This document shows, in pieces, positions 1 to 9,528 of a stretch of 64,000 nt of DNA. The first letter of the stretch is position 1. Each line of letters starts with the position of its first letter. The stretch covers positions 3,344,986 to 3,408,985 of the forward strand of contig NW_023504022.1 in assembly GCF_014529535.1 (NCBI RefSeq), read 5' to 3'. The notes under the pieces were generated by a model. That model was given only the letters and a program-made list of their open reading frames with translations. It had not been told where the DNA came from and did no database searches. The translations under genes were made by a program, and so were the position numbers. The stretch comes from Bradysia coprophila. Lineage: Eukaryota; Arthropoda; Insecta; Diptera; Sciaridae.

Positions 1-392
1 CGGCGCCCGGCTCGCATTGCGGCCCTCCGCTTCGCTCCGGGGCAATGGGCCGGATCGCTCGGCGTGTTAAAACACTTTTTATGTACAATGAAAATTGGTA
101 TTCATTTCGCAAAATGAATTCTGTAGGGACGAACTAAACTCCTGCACGTTACATTTCGTAAAAGGATGAATTCCCTGAACCAACAACACGCTTTTATGGC
201 GAGAAGAAAGTTAGGAATTGAGTTAAGTTGGATCTCAACTCAAACCAAGTTTTTTTTTATGATTCAATCCTGCGATTTTTATCAGCAAATTTTGTGTTTC
301 TATGCTGCGAATTTTTTGTAATTCCAAAAATCACTAAAAAGTGAATAAAATGATCGTCATAACTACTTGACTATAATGTAGAACTCGCAGGT
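1..392. other. Gene-free left edge
   Basis: No gene is seen. The first 65 bases are strikingly GC-rich compared with the AT-rich remainder and contain CTCCGCTTCGCTCCGGGG. Related wording (CCCTCGCTTCGCTCTGG) recurs near 23,665 and 23,885, so this is probably the end of a repeat cut by the window edge. Confidence 0.4.
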
Positions 393-655
393 TCAAGTTC
401 GCCTGTACTTCACATACATACCTTGGCAATGGTACAACAGAACCGCCAAGAAAAATCGCCAAAGTGTGAAGAAACGCCAAGAAAATTCTCCAAAGTGAGA
501 AGAAACGACAAAAAGAGAAAAGTCAAATAATTGGCGTTTCTTCACAGTGTGAAGTTCACTTTTTGGCGATTTTTTTTGGCGATTTAATTTTTTCTTGGCG
601 ATTTGACTTTGGCGATACTTCACGGGAATGCGGCGGAGCAGCAACTTTTTGACTC
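393..655. repeat. Foldback with iterated TTGGCGATTT
   Basis: An imperfect inverted repeat. The left arm carries the motif as its complement (AAATCGCCAA and variants, about 440-510). The right arm carries TTGGCGATTT-like copies at about 530-625. GAAGAAACG and CTTCAC segments also face each other. Stop-free frames here are products of the repetition, so I do not call a protein. Confidence 0.6.
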
Positions 656-700
656 TAACGGCTCCCAAACTCTGATATTTGGATATTTGATCCATACGAG

Positions 701-1045
701 TCAGAGAAATGATAACCGCGGCCTCTCATGCCTGGGATCAAGCCTGGGATAGAACACGCCTGACTACGTTTCTCATATAACGGGTGAAGTGTCAAAATTT
801 TATGTAGATATAAATGTGTTTGCTCAAACCAGAAAATGAACGTAAAGGAATTTTTTATGAATCGGATTGATAATAATTAAGATATTTGAAAAGTTGAGTC
901 AAGTTGAAAAATTATTATTTTGCATGGCTTGGTTCACTGACAGATTGGTTTGACAGATTTGTCCATCATCTTCAAATATTTCACGAAAAAGCCGTCAGAC
1001 GTGCTCTATCCCAGGCATGAGGGACCGCGCTTATCATTTCTCTGA
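701..1045. mobile_element. MITE, 345 bp, with 6-bp target duplication
   Basis: The terminal inverted repeats begin TCAGAGAAATGATAA and stay recognisable for about 50 bases, including CTCATGCCTGGGAT on both sides. The element is flanked by TACGAG at 695-700 and 1046-1051, an exact 6-bp target duplication. No coding capacity is visible. A 6-bp duplication is unusual for common insect superfamilies, so I leave the superfamily open. Confidence 0.8.
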
Positions 1046-1051
1046 TACGAG

Positions 1052-2074
1052 TTAAACGAGCTATCACTATTAAAGTAGATTAAGATTTGGCGGAGATATT
1101 GAATTTCAAAATTTTGATTTTTGTATGAAGATAAGCAAAATTTCGTTTTTTCCATATTTTTTCAGATAACTGAAATCGCCTATATTAGTTAGTTCCCGTG
1201 GAAAAGTGGATCGAGCAACTCCTAAACGTTTCTAATGATACCCCACACGACACTGTAATGTTCGTGTAAATGGAGAAATTTTTGGACACGACATGACCAA
1301 AAATGGAAAAGTGCGCCGGAGCGAGACCTGAGATATAGCACTTTTACAGCCGTTGAAAAGTGAAAACTAACATGTTTTCTGTTTTGGGACTAGTTTTGGG
1401 TTGAATTGTGGGACAAAAATACTTAATTTAATGAACAACAGTGGCGCTAGTTGTCCAGCAAAGTTTTTATTCCATAAAATTCTGACACTTTTGATTCGGG
1501 GTGCTCACATTCGCACCATAAAAAATTCAAACGAGCAGTTAACAAAATCGAGAACATAAATGAACACATTTTTTGCGATGCTGACCCTTCCCAAGAATTG
1601 TTGACATTGTATCTTGAAATAAGATTTTAAGTGCGTTAAACATTGCAAATAGCCAAATATTTTTGTGAACGGCTAAAAGTGTTGAGGAAATTTCGGAAAT
1701 ATACGTGTGTGGAAGATACACATCAAAACATTGCTGTCGGTTTCAAATTTAAACATCCACAGCCAATGTTTTGATCGTGTTTTCCCATACAAATGATACG
1801 AAAAGTAAAATAATAAATTAACTAAGTATTTGGCCGCGGTTAATTGCTAATAAGTTCTATTTTCTAATCGAAAATCTTTAAATCGAAGAATTTGACTTCG
1901 GAGGAATTTTCTGCTTTTGATGTGGTCAGAAATAATCAATAAATTATTTGCTTTTCTTCATCTAAAAAGGTTTTTTTTGCGCGTAACTTCAATTATTACG
2001 CGCGCGTAACTTTGGAATCCGGCGCGCCGCGGCCGCCGCGCGCCAAGATGAAACCTTCTAATGCATACATTTTT
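1052..2074. other. Gene-free stretch
   Basis: No gene is recognised. At about 1,230 the text AACTCCTAAACGTTTCTA matches a segment near 62,890, so at least part is a dispersed repeat. At 2,018-2,043 there is a short GC-rich, nearly palindromic tract of CGCGCC/GCGGCC units. Confidence 0.4.
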
Positions 2075-2284
2075 TTAATAAAAAACACACACACACTTGC
2101 GCACACTCTTTTCTGCTCCAATTATTAAATCATCAGTTTTTCGAAATGGCTTATACAAAGTTTCGTCCGAACTATTAAGCGAAAACAATGCGTTTTTTTG
2201 AAGGTTTTCATAAACATCCGGTGGAATTAAATACATTTTCTTGTATTCTCCACCCGTACTGTTTCCCATACCACTTCGAATCAT
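2075..2284 (-). CDS. Polinton-type small protein, truncated
   Basis: A 69-residue reading frame starting at the ATG at 2284-2282. That ATG overlaps the TGA of the upstream frame by four bases (ATGA), as in a compact polycistronic unit. The N-terminal region contains KKMYLIPPDVYENL, which resembles the start of small proteins seen in Maverick/Polinton elements. The frame runs out in a (CA)n tract at about 2085-2100 (tail VRKCVCVFY), so the natural C terminus is probably lost. The divergently placed polymerase remnant supports membership of the same element. Exact function is unknown; assignment rests on context and motif memory, not on a search. Confidence 0.5.
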   Translation of the reverse strand: MIRSGMGNSTGGEYKKMYLIPPDVYENLQKNALFSLNSSDETLYKPFRKTDDLIIGAEKSVRKCVCVFY

Positions 2285-2562
2285 TTTTTTTGTAATAGAG
2301 TGCCCAAAACGGACGATAACAAAACACCAAGTATTGTTGGAATAAACCCACCCCTTTGTACTAAAATTTTTCTTTTTCCCTTCAAGTGCACTTTTTTTGA
2401 TGCTAACTTTCTTAAACAGAATCTATATGGTTTTAAACTTTGCTTAACTTTTTCTGATAATGGTAAATTTCCTTGTATTGTATTTAAAGCAATTTCTGAC
2501 AATGCTTTTATAACATATGAACCACACTCTTTTATATTATAAATTTCAAAAATTAATTCCAT
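2281..2562 (-). CDS. Polinton-type small basic protein
   Basis: A 93-residue protein starting at the ATG at 2562-2560. The middle is rich in lysine and arginine (KLASKKVHLKGKRKILVQR). It is followed by a glycine and a hydrophobic stretch (GGFIPTILGVLLSSVLGTLL) that could insert in a membrane or form a capsid-associated helix. LVQRGGF-type motifs are typical of a small gene found in many Mavericks/Polintons. It lies back to back with the polymerase remnant and overlaps the next minus-strand frame by four bases. The frame is intact, but the element around it is broken, so expression is doubtful. Confidence 0.55.
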   Translation of the reverse strand: MELIFEIYNIKECGSYVIKALSEIALNTIQGNLPLSEKVKQSLKPYRFCLRKLASKKVHLKGKRKILVQRGGFIPTILGVLLSSVLGTLLQKK

Positions 2563-3561
2563 CGTTTACAATATGCATATACGAATCAAAAAGTAGTGGA
2601 AATATTTTATCTGCACGTGCGGGTGGATCAAATGACAAAGTTATTAATATATTTTATCTTAAAGATTTGAAACATTACGTTTTTATAAAAAATAGGGAAA
2701 GATTTTTTGGTAAACGCGAATGCCAATTATGTAGGTTTTTATATTCATCAAGCACCGTTCATTTGTGCAAAAATAAATGTACTAAATGCCGGGGAATATC
2801 AGATTGTTCAACACGAACAAAAACAGAAATGTCTTGCCTAAAGTGTAAGCGTGTATTTTTTGATGAAATATGCTTTCAAGAACATTTGTTTCGTCACAGG
2901 CAATTAACAAACGTTTGTGAACAAATTCAAATATGTGTTAAATGCAAAACGGTTTTGGATTTTACAAAACGACGAACGCGCTTACACATATGCGATGAAG
3001 TTTTTTTGTAAAACATGCTATATTCACGCTCCTCAAAATCACAAATGCTACATTAAGAAATATAAGCCAAAAAACTTATTAAAATTTAAATTGGTTTTTT
3101 TTGATATTGAATGTATGCAAAACAGAAATGAGATGGGAATAAAAAAACACGTTCCTAATTTACTTGTTTCGTCCGAGGTGTGTGAAAAATGTTTTGACAA
3201 AGCAGGACGATTGGAAAATTATAATTGCACTAGCTGTAGTATTAATACTCTACAATGGTTTTGGTCTGAAGACAATATTTCTTGTGTGGAGAAATTCATT
3301 TCGTATTTAAATTCTTTTACAAGAAAAGTTACGGCCGTATGTCATAACTTTAAATCGTATGACGGACAATTTATTATGGAAGAAATGAGTAAACAATCAT
3401 TTAAATGCGATGTAACAATGAATGGTTGTAAAATAATGTATATGAACTTTAAAAATGTACGCATTGTTGACTCGCTTAATTTTTTGTGTATGCCCCTATC
3501 TGATTCGAAACTTTTTACAAAAGCTTACCCACACCTTCACACCTTTTTCGAATTTATTTAA
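2517..3561 (+). pseudogene. Polinton/Maverick protein-primed DNA polymerase B, N-terminal remnant
   Basis: The first frame (2517-3011) has a run of CxxC/HxxC zinc-binding pairs typical of the N-terminal region of Polinton polymerases. The second frame (within 2917-3561) carries the exonuclease motif I FFDIEC and motif II HNFKSYDGQF of protein-primed family B polymerases, which copy the element from a protein primer. The frames are offset by one base around a run of seven T at 3001-3007, a probable homopolymer frameshift. The protein stops at 3561 before exonuclease motif III and the whole polymerase domain, replaced by unrelated repeat sequence. It is a dead 5' fragment. Divergent small Polinton-like genes lie immediately to the left. 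No element ends or integrase were found. Confidence 0.8.
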
Positions 3562-3720
3562 CTGTCAAAGCTTTTGACATTTAGTACACTGACAGTTAGA
3601 ACTGTCAAAAGCTTATGACGTTTAGTACATTTTTTGACAGTTAGCAAAAGCACATTTTTGACAGTTAGCGCCATCTGTAGGTATTTAGTGACGACACAAA
3701 AGTTGTTTTGACATTTAGCA
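3562..3720. repeat. Iterated TGACAGTTAG / TGACATTTAG tract
   Basis: At least seven degenerate copies of TGACANTTAG and its complement (CTGTCAAA) follow one another directly after the truncated polymerase, spaced irregularly with AAAGCTTTTGAC palindromes. It looks like a degenerate short-unit satellite or the subterminal region of a transposon. Confidence 0.5.
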
Positions 3721-4667
3721 AAGACTCAAACCCGCTCCCCCCCAACTTTTAATTTGTATGTATACTACTAACATTTCAATTTTTAGAAACATTTCTATCT
3801 CGAGCTATCACAAAAAAGCTGTTTCCACGACCCCTTGACATGTTAGTACTTTTCACGTGTTCACTCTGAAAATGGGAAACTAACAGAAAAAGTAAGATAA
3901 CTATAGCTTAGAATTGAAAATCGATTCAAACGAGCCCGGATCGCCGAACCATTGTACCCGATTTTCACCGAAATTGGTTGAAGTTTTGACGATATCACTC
4001 TTAAATGTCAATTTTTTTTATCAATTTAGTGTGGCCACGCCTTTGACGGAAAAATTTCGCCTTCGGGGCTTAAAAGCACAATTTTCATGTTTTTCAAAAT
4101 CTAAATATTTCACGTAGCAACCAGGTTAAAAATCGAAGCGCCTAAAACGGGCCCCTTTGCTAAAAAATAGGGCCCCTAGAATAATTTCCACCCCAGTCAA
4201 AAATGCTTATAAAAGGCTCTGGTGGTAGTGGGACCAAAGGGGGAAAAGTCAAAAAGTTCGTGTATGTTTTTCAGTCCTGCGGAAAAAAATTTTTTGTCAA
4301 AATTTTCAGTGTTACGGCCCTTCACTAACGTAGGGCCATGATTTCATATGCTGAATGCTAACAGTATATTAACATATCCTTATTTACATGTACTAAAAAA
4401 AATTCGTATATGCATTACGTTTTGAGTAATTTTTTTCGCTCGGGATGTTTCAGTTTTACGGCGGATGTCTTCGGCAACGTCTCAGAGTTTTAGTATTATC
4501 TTTTGTGTTACGGGACATATAATATTGCTTTCTTCGTCTCTAAAAAAATCTTTTGGTATGTTATAACATAACGGGATCTTCAAGATCTTTAAAAGAATCA
4601 AACAATCTATCATTATTTCTTTATTGACAAGCGAAGTAAAAAACCGATCTTTTCAAAAAATAAATTT
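3721..4667. other. Gene-free stretch
   Basis: No coding, RNA or repeat structure that I can support. The small stop-free frame at 3914-4117 has no recognisable feature. Confidence 0.4.
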
Positions 4668-5532
4668 TACAATAAATAAAAAAAGCTCCTAATGTTCCCA
4701 AAATGCATGCCGCGTTCCCTCTTTGAATGATTGATCCCAATTTTTGAACAAATTTCATAGTTTCTGGCCCCAAACAACCTAAAGTTTCGAAAGCTAATGC
4801 TCAAAACAAACGAGGCATTGAAAACGTGTTTTGGTCCTATTTTTCATGACGAAATTTTCGAAACTGTCAAATGAAGTTAGAACTTTTTCTATTCAAAATC
4901 GCGATTGCTGCATCTGTCAATGAAAACTAGGACCAAAACACGTTTTCAATGCCTCGTTTGTTTTGAGCATAACGGAGTGAACAAATAATTTTCTTTCAAA
5001 TGTTTGTAATGATTATGTTTAAATCTTTCCGCTTTATCCGCAATTGACCGTTTTTTCTTGCTAGATTCCTTAATGTATGAATGCGCTAATGTATCCCTAA
5101 TTGTTACGTCCCACAGAATAGCTTTTCCATGACTCCAAGGAATTAAGGTCATACCATATATGGTATACCATCTCTAAATATTCCTGGTGGTTGCATAATA
5201 TTTGGAAATCCTGCTGAAGAGAATGCATGTGAGAAAACTTTGTCAACTTCATCATGTTCAGCTATTTTGGCTTTTGTTATCATCTTGAATGATAGACCAT
5301 GTACACCATCCTTTTTGACCATTTCGCCACAACCACATCTATGTTCCTCGCATAAATTAGAACCCAAACGAAGACCAACAGCAATTCTAGCGGAGTTATT
5401 ATCTAAGAGTAAACCCAATTGGCTCGATGGAAATACTTGCAGCCACTTTGAAGATTCTTTAGTTGATGACGCAAGGAGTCTTGCACGAGCCCGTTCACTA
5501 GATACAAACATCTCATCTTTAAAAGCATACAT
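4668..5532 (-). pseudogene. LINE-like retroelement protein, C-terminal part, copy 1
   Basis: Minus-strand remnant of the C-terminal region of an invertebrate retroelement protein. Recognisable in order are RARARLLASSTKESSKWL, a domain with LLDNNSARIAVGLRLG, a cysteine/histidine cluster (HRCGCG..GVHGLS, last cysteine changed to F), HAFSSAGF and DGMTLIPWSHG..LWDVT. The stretch corresponding to DDGKRP is missing and replaced by a few bases around 5,150-5,165, which shifts the frame and removes the RPD motif kept in copies 2 and 3. At 4798-4969 a MITE interrupts the protein after NYLFTP. Beyond it the frame continues as LAFETLGCLGPET, so removing the MITE and one TAA restores it. 5' truncated next to a MITE fragment. 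Dead copy. Confidence 0.75.
4798..4969. mobile_element. PIF/Harbinger-type MITE, 172 bp
   Basis: Near-perfect 42-bp terminal inverted repeats starting TGCTCAAAACAAACGAGG. It is flanked by TAA at 4795-4797 and 4970-4972, a 3-bp TWA-type duplication that is characteristic of PIF/Harbinger. The insertion lies inside the retroelement frame, which is in phase across the empty site. Confidence 0.85.
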
Positions 5533-5805
5533 TTGGGCGATTTTTAAATGCTGGATTTTTGTTTACTTTTGATGATATTATTCCACCAGAATCCTTTTTG
5601 ATAAATGTACGACCGCAATGACGACCACGAATGTGTTAGCTTTCAACAGAAAATAGATTTGGTTGTAGCAGTTTGACCAGCTCTACAAAAATTCCGTTAA
5701 ACTGCTCGTTTTTCTTTCAGAGCTGGTCGAACGACAACAACCAAAACTAATTTTTATTTAAAGCTAAAAGATTCGTGGTCGGAATTGCGGTCGTATGAAT
5801 TTCAA
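5530..5805. repeat. Truncated copy of the TTAA-flanked GAGGCAYCGG MITE
   Basis: An inverted-repeat unit containing GACCGCAAT, AATGTGTTAGCTTTCAACAG and TTTGACCAGCTC on one arm and their complements on the other. It matches the full element at 32,592-32,905 base for base over long stretches but lacks the terminal GAGGCAYCGG repeats. It abuts the 5' end of retroelement copy 1. Confidence 0.65.
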
Positions 5806-5879
5806 ATAAATCAGCAAGAAAAAATAATCTCTCTGCATTCGAATTGATTCTTAATCATTAATTTCGTGTGTTTGTGATG

Positions 5880-6015
5880 TAAATATCTATTTGACGCGAT
5901 CGACTAGCCTTGGAAACTGATGCAAATCTCATTTCAATTAAAACCAATATTTCGTTATTTGCAAAATTATTTAGTTTACTTGTTTCTGTGAAACAACGAG
6001 TAAGACAATAATTTT
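5880..6015. repeat. Dispersed repeat, also at 15,340-15,455
   Basis: CTTGGAAACTGATGCAAATC through TGTGAAACAACGAGTAA is shared with 15,345-15,450, with substitutions. Boundaries and class are not clear. Just downstream, 6,145-6,226 is a small inverted repeat (CAGAGAAATGATAA / TTATTTCTCTG) containing a duplicated GTCGGTCGGCGTAGCT. Confidence 0.5.
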
Positions 6016-6652
6016 ATCTTAGTCTTTTCCTTTACATATGGAACAGAAACTGTTTATTGTTGACTTAATATCTTAGTTAGAGATCTACGGGTAAAGAATT
6101 ATTTTATGCGAACTTTACCATTTAGTGCTTTTCTTTCGAAAGTCGGCAGAGAAATGATAACAGATGGCGTTGCTGTCGGTCGGCGTAGCTGTCGGTCGGC
6201 GTAGCTATATATTTTATTATTTCTCTGAAAATGGGCTATATAATAAATCTAGCAACGGATGCTCAATTAGTCTGAAAACAGACAATTTTTTTATAATTTA
6301 TTTACATTCTTTACACAAAATAGAACAGTTCTGCATTTATAGAATTTCTTTTACGATAATAAAAATATATTTAAAAAGCATTTTAATAATTCCTGGACAT
6401 GATGAAGTTAACAAAATCTTTTCTCATGCATTTTCTTCTGCAGGGTTTCAGAATTTAGTACAACCTCCGGGAATTTCCAGAGATGACGGGAAAAGACCGG
6501 ATGGTATGACTCTAATTCCATGGAGTCATGGTAGACATATTTTGTGGGATGTAACCATTAGAGACACCCTAGCCCCTTCTTATGTTAATCAGTCATCGAA
6601 AAAAGCTGGTTCGATTGCTGATAATGCCGAAAGATCTAAGCACAATCATTAT

Positions 6653-6762
6653 TGTAGGATATCTAACAACTCTGTTCAATGCATTATTTCCAATCAGTAT
6701 TAAACGAGTGCTCTTACCAATCACACGTCTTATTATTCCCGTCTGTAACCGGATACATTACA
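6653..6762 (+). repeat. Left LTR of the TRIM
   Basis: 110 bp, TGTAGG..ATTACA, matching 7029-7138 over its whole length as far as I can read. Confidence 0.92.
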
Positions 6763-7028
6763 GTGGCGCAGTTGGTTATTATAACGAACCGACATAGCGA
6801 ATTTTATTAAAAACAGTTCACGGCGAACATTAAGGTGAAATTCGGCTATAAGTAATCGGATCAATACGAAGGGCACTGAAGATCAGTCGGATTAAATTAA
6901 TTAAAGTTTTGCAATCCAATAATTAACTTCAAAATTTTCCTTTTGATTTTTGCTACAATTTTTTTGAGTTTTTTTTAGTTTGGAATGTTTTCTGTTGGAT
7001 TAATTTTTTTTTGTTAAGGAGGGAGTAT

Positions 7029-7138
7029 TGTAGGATATCTAACAACTCTGTTCAATGCATTATTTCCAATCAGTATTAAACGAGTGCTCTTACCAATCAC
7101 ACGTCTTATTATTCCCGTCTGTAACCGGATACATTACA
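7029..7138 (+). repeat. Right LTR of the TRIM
   Basis: 110 bp, preceded by the polypurine tract and followed by the target duplication ATTAT. Confidence 0.92.
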
Positions 7139-7383
7139 ATTATATTTGTTTAAAAGATAATTATTTATTCCCACCTATTGCTTTTGAATCACTAGGTAGC
7201 ATGGGTCCTGAGACAAAGACATTTATAAAGAAATTGGGATCATTAATGCAAAAGGCTTCTGGGGAACCGCGCTCTATGGACTACCTGCTACAGAAGGTTT
7301 CCATTGCGATTCAACGAAGAAATTCTAGTTGCATTTTAGGGACCTTGGGACGTAATAGAATTGATGATTTTTATTTATTGTAA

Positions 7384-8139
7384 ATATTTGCTTGCAGCCT
7401 TTTGAAATGATAGTGATAGACAAAAAAAAAAATAATAATAATAATTTTGTACGACTTTCTTCTCAATATTTTTAAATATTCAAAAAGACTGTCAGGAGGC
7501 TGTAAGTTTTTTTAGGACCTAGAACTTTCATTCACTCACACACATAAACAACTACAAAGGCACATCAAAGTCATGTTATAACATTGCCAATTGTTGCATA
7601 AATTTGATGTAAATGTTGTGGATTTCCATTTCAATTTAAAAAATATACAATTGTGTTGTTTCATATGTTTTAGAAGAATTATTTTCTTAACATATGCTTA
7701 ATTGTCAAAATAAGTTATAAAAAGTCGCCGAAACAGTGATTTTTTTATCATTTATTTTGATTCTATAACCAAAATAAGAAATATTTGCGTTGTCAGAAAA
7801 AATTTAAATTAATTTTTAACGATGGAGCTACGCGAAACGACATTTTCGTAAATGCTGTCAAAGAGGCAGTCAGAAGGCAGTGAGATGCTAACACAAATAC
7901 ATTTAAGCAAATACTAAGGGAAATGTCATAATTATATAGGGAAACCAAAGCCGTAGGAAGAAAAAGTCGACATTGTTTTTTGCGTTTTTTTTAACGAAGA
8001 TAACGTTGTGAGTTTTGATTTCAAATAAAAAACTGCGTTTTTTTCAAATGTCGTCGAACAATTTTTATCTTAAAATAAGTCAACGAATCAAAATAAATTA
8101 AAAAGATGTTGCTGTTTCCCGACCAAATTACAAGACTAC
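7384..8139. other. Retroelement 3' tail, then gene-free DNA
   Basis: Holds the poly-A/(TAA)n tail of retroelement copy 2 at about 7,421-7,443, then about 690 bases in which I see no gene. GTCAGGAGGCTGT and GTCAGAAGGCAGT at about 7,491 and 7,868 are similar short words without clear structure. Confidence 0.4.
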
Positions 8140-8141
8140 TA

Positions 8142-8291
8142 CACTCGCGGAATTTTGAAAACCGACACATTTTCTGTTTTTGTGTTTTACTTGAGTTTCT
8201 GATTTCTTCAAATAAAAATACATGCAAAATGCACAAAAAACCAGTATACCACGAAACAGAAAATGTGTCGGTTTTCAAAATTCCGTGAGTG
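8142..8291. mobile_element. MITE, about 150 bp, TA-flanked
   Basis: 38-bp inverted repeats beginning CACTCGCGGAATTTTGAAAA, one mismatch near the end (CACTCACGG on the other side), flanked by TA on both sides. The palindrome generates mirror-image reading frames on both strands, which are not genes. Confidence 0.75.
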
Positions 8292-8304
8292 TAATGCACT
8301 AATC

Positions 8305-8483
8305 CACTGAAGGTAATGCAAATTCGCAGTTACGCACGTGTACATTGTTTGAGGTGAATTTGTTTATCAATACACATGCCTACAATCATTGTAAATGAAT
8401 TGTGAGCCTATAGGATACACACCCCAAAGTTTGGATACGTCAAAACTCTGATTCTGCATTGAGGGTCTGCATTACCTTCAGTG
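8305..8483. mobile_element. MITE, about 179 bp, TIR CACTGAAGGTAATGCA
   Basis: Perfect 16-bp terminal inverted repeat CACTGAAGGTAATGCA. No clear target duplication. A decayed relative of the right end may be at about 55,371-55,386. Confidence 0.65.
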
Positions 8484-8486
8484 TTT

Positions 8487-8622
8487 TTTTATAGAGATAA
8501 ATTTGACAGTTCAATTGACGATCATTTTCGTCATTTTGACTATAGGTCTCGTTTAAATTTGAATTTTAACGATTAAAATCAGTCAAAATTGAACAGTCAA
8601 AAATAATCTCTATAAAAAATCT
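8487..8622. mobile_element. MITE-like inverted repeat, TTTTTATAGAGAT ends
   Basis: TTTTTATAGAGATAAATTTGAC faces its near-complement at 8,598-8,620. TTCAATTGACG and GTCAAAATTGAA face each other further in. No coding capacity. Confidence 0.6.
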
Positions 8623-9048
8623 TACTGTAAGCTGGTAACACTATTGGCAAAGATCCTATCCCAATCTTTTTTAATAGAACGCCTTTTACAGTGTATCGGA
8701 AGTGGAAATATCCACACTAAATCTTTTTTTCAGTAATTGAAAGGTTTATTCCAAGTAAACACGAATTTCACTGGCCGAACGAACACGTTTTCATCCACAG
8801 ATATCGATTTTCATAAAAATATTGATATTGTCATGTCTCTAAGGATGAAATTTTACAGTAATTTGACAATTCGAATCACCTTGGAACGAACCTATACTGG
8901 GTCGTTCGATCTTCGTTTGTCCTACTTGAGATTTTTTAACCTAAATCTGAAATAAATTGTTTTGCACAAGGGCGTAACCTCCTCAACCATGGTTTTGCAT
9001 ACTCTCTTTAACACAGACATTCTACTTTTTCCAAATTAATCGAAATTC
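8623..9048. other. Gene-free stretch
   Basis: Nothing recognisable. A 72-codon stop-free frame at 8737-8955 has no family features. Confidence 0.4.
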
Positions 9049-9056
9049 GTTGGGTC

Positions 9057-9262
9057 CACGGCAGAGTAAAATAAACCAGGCAGGAGCGGTTCATTTTTGA
9101 AACATCAAATAAGGGACCTAATACGCTGTATGAAAATGAGCTCAATTAACACGACTGACATAAATTGAAAAAAAAAATATTCGCAAAAAATATAGGGCTA
9201 CTAGATTATACAGGTCCCTAGTCAAATCAACGCTCCTGCCTGGTTAAATTTACTCTGCCGTG
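9057..9262. mobile_element. hAT-type MITE, 206 bp, exact 8-bp duplication
   Basis: Terminal inverted repeats of about 33 bp starting CACGGCAGAGTAAA. GTTGGGTC at 9049-9056 and 9263-9270 is an exact 8-bp target duplication, typical of hAT (or P) transposition. A (TC)n run follows at 9,269-9,285. Confidence 0.88.
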
Positions 9263-9398
9263 GTTGGGTCTCTCTCTCTCTCTTCTGATCCAATGATTCC
9301 AGATTGTATCACATGATATGCACCGATTACCGGATTACATGCTTGCTATCAATATCAACACAAGCATTTGTACCATCACAATTATTCATCATCAGTTC

Positions 9399-9404
9399 TA
9401 TAAA
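9399..9404 (+). promoter_or_regulatory. Candidate TATA box of the left ADH gene
   Basis: TATAAA 125 bases upstream of the start codon, followed by GTTTGCTCTTTTGTC, which also follows the TATAAAT of the right copy at 18,051. Conservation of the pair amid otherwise diverged upstream DNA supports a core promoter. Confidence 0.5.
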
Positions 9405-9528
9405 CTGTTTGCTCTTTTGTCGGTAATAACATTAACGATAAGACGTGCGTGTGTGTGGGACAATTTCCATTCAAACATTTCGCTCAAGAGTCGAGAAACA
9501 GAACAGCATTTGAACAGTTGTTCAGATC

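Larger units (their letters stand above)
6653..7138 (+). mobile_element. TRIM: miniature LTR retrotransposon, 486 bp
   Basis: Two identical-looking 110-bp direct repeats (6653-6762 and 7029-7138) start TGTAGGATATC and end GATACATTACA, the TG..CA rule of LTRs. They flank 266 bp with no coding capacity. A primer-binding-type TGG follows the left LTR after one base (6764), and a polypurine tract AAGGAGGGAGTA (7015-7026) precedes the right LTR. ATTAT at 6648-6652 and 7139-7143 is an exact 5-bp target duplication. These features define a terminal-repeat retrotransposon in miniature, mobilised by a full-length relative elsewhere. Confidence 0.93.
6393..7383 (+). pseudogene. LINE-like retroelement protein, C-terminal part, copy 2
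   Basis: Plus-strand copy of the same retroelement C terminus, 5' truncated at HDEVNKIFSHAF. It keeps DDGKRPDGMTLIPW and HILWDVT, an arrangement reminiscent of the RPD..D core of restriction-like endonucleases in R2-type LINEs. The protein is interrupted after HNHY by a 486-bp TRIM and resumes at ICLKDNYLFPPIAFESLG, ending at LGRNRIDDFYLL and a stop at 7383. The two parts are in frame when the TRIM and one ATTAT are removed. About 36 bases after the stop comes a run of A and then (TAA)n at about 7,421-7,443, a typical LINE 3' tail. Truncation and insertion make it nonfunctional. Confidence 0.78.

Noticed and set aside
8021..8299. Mirror-image open frames on both strands
   Set aside because: They arise from the inverted repeat of the MITE at 8,142-8,291 and have no protein features.
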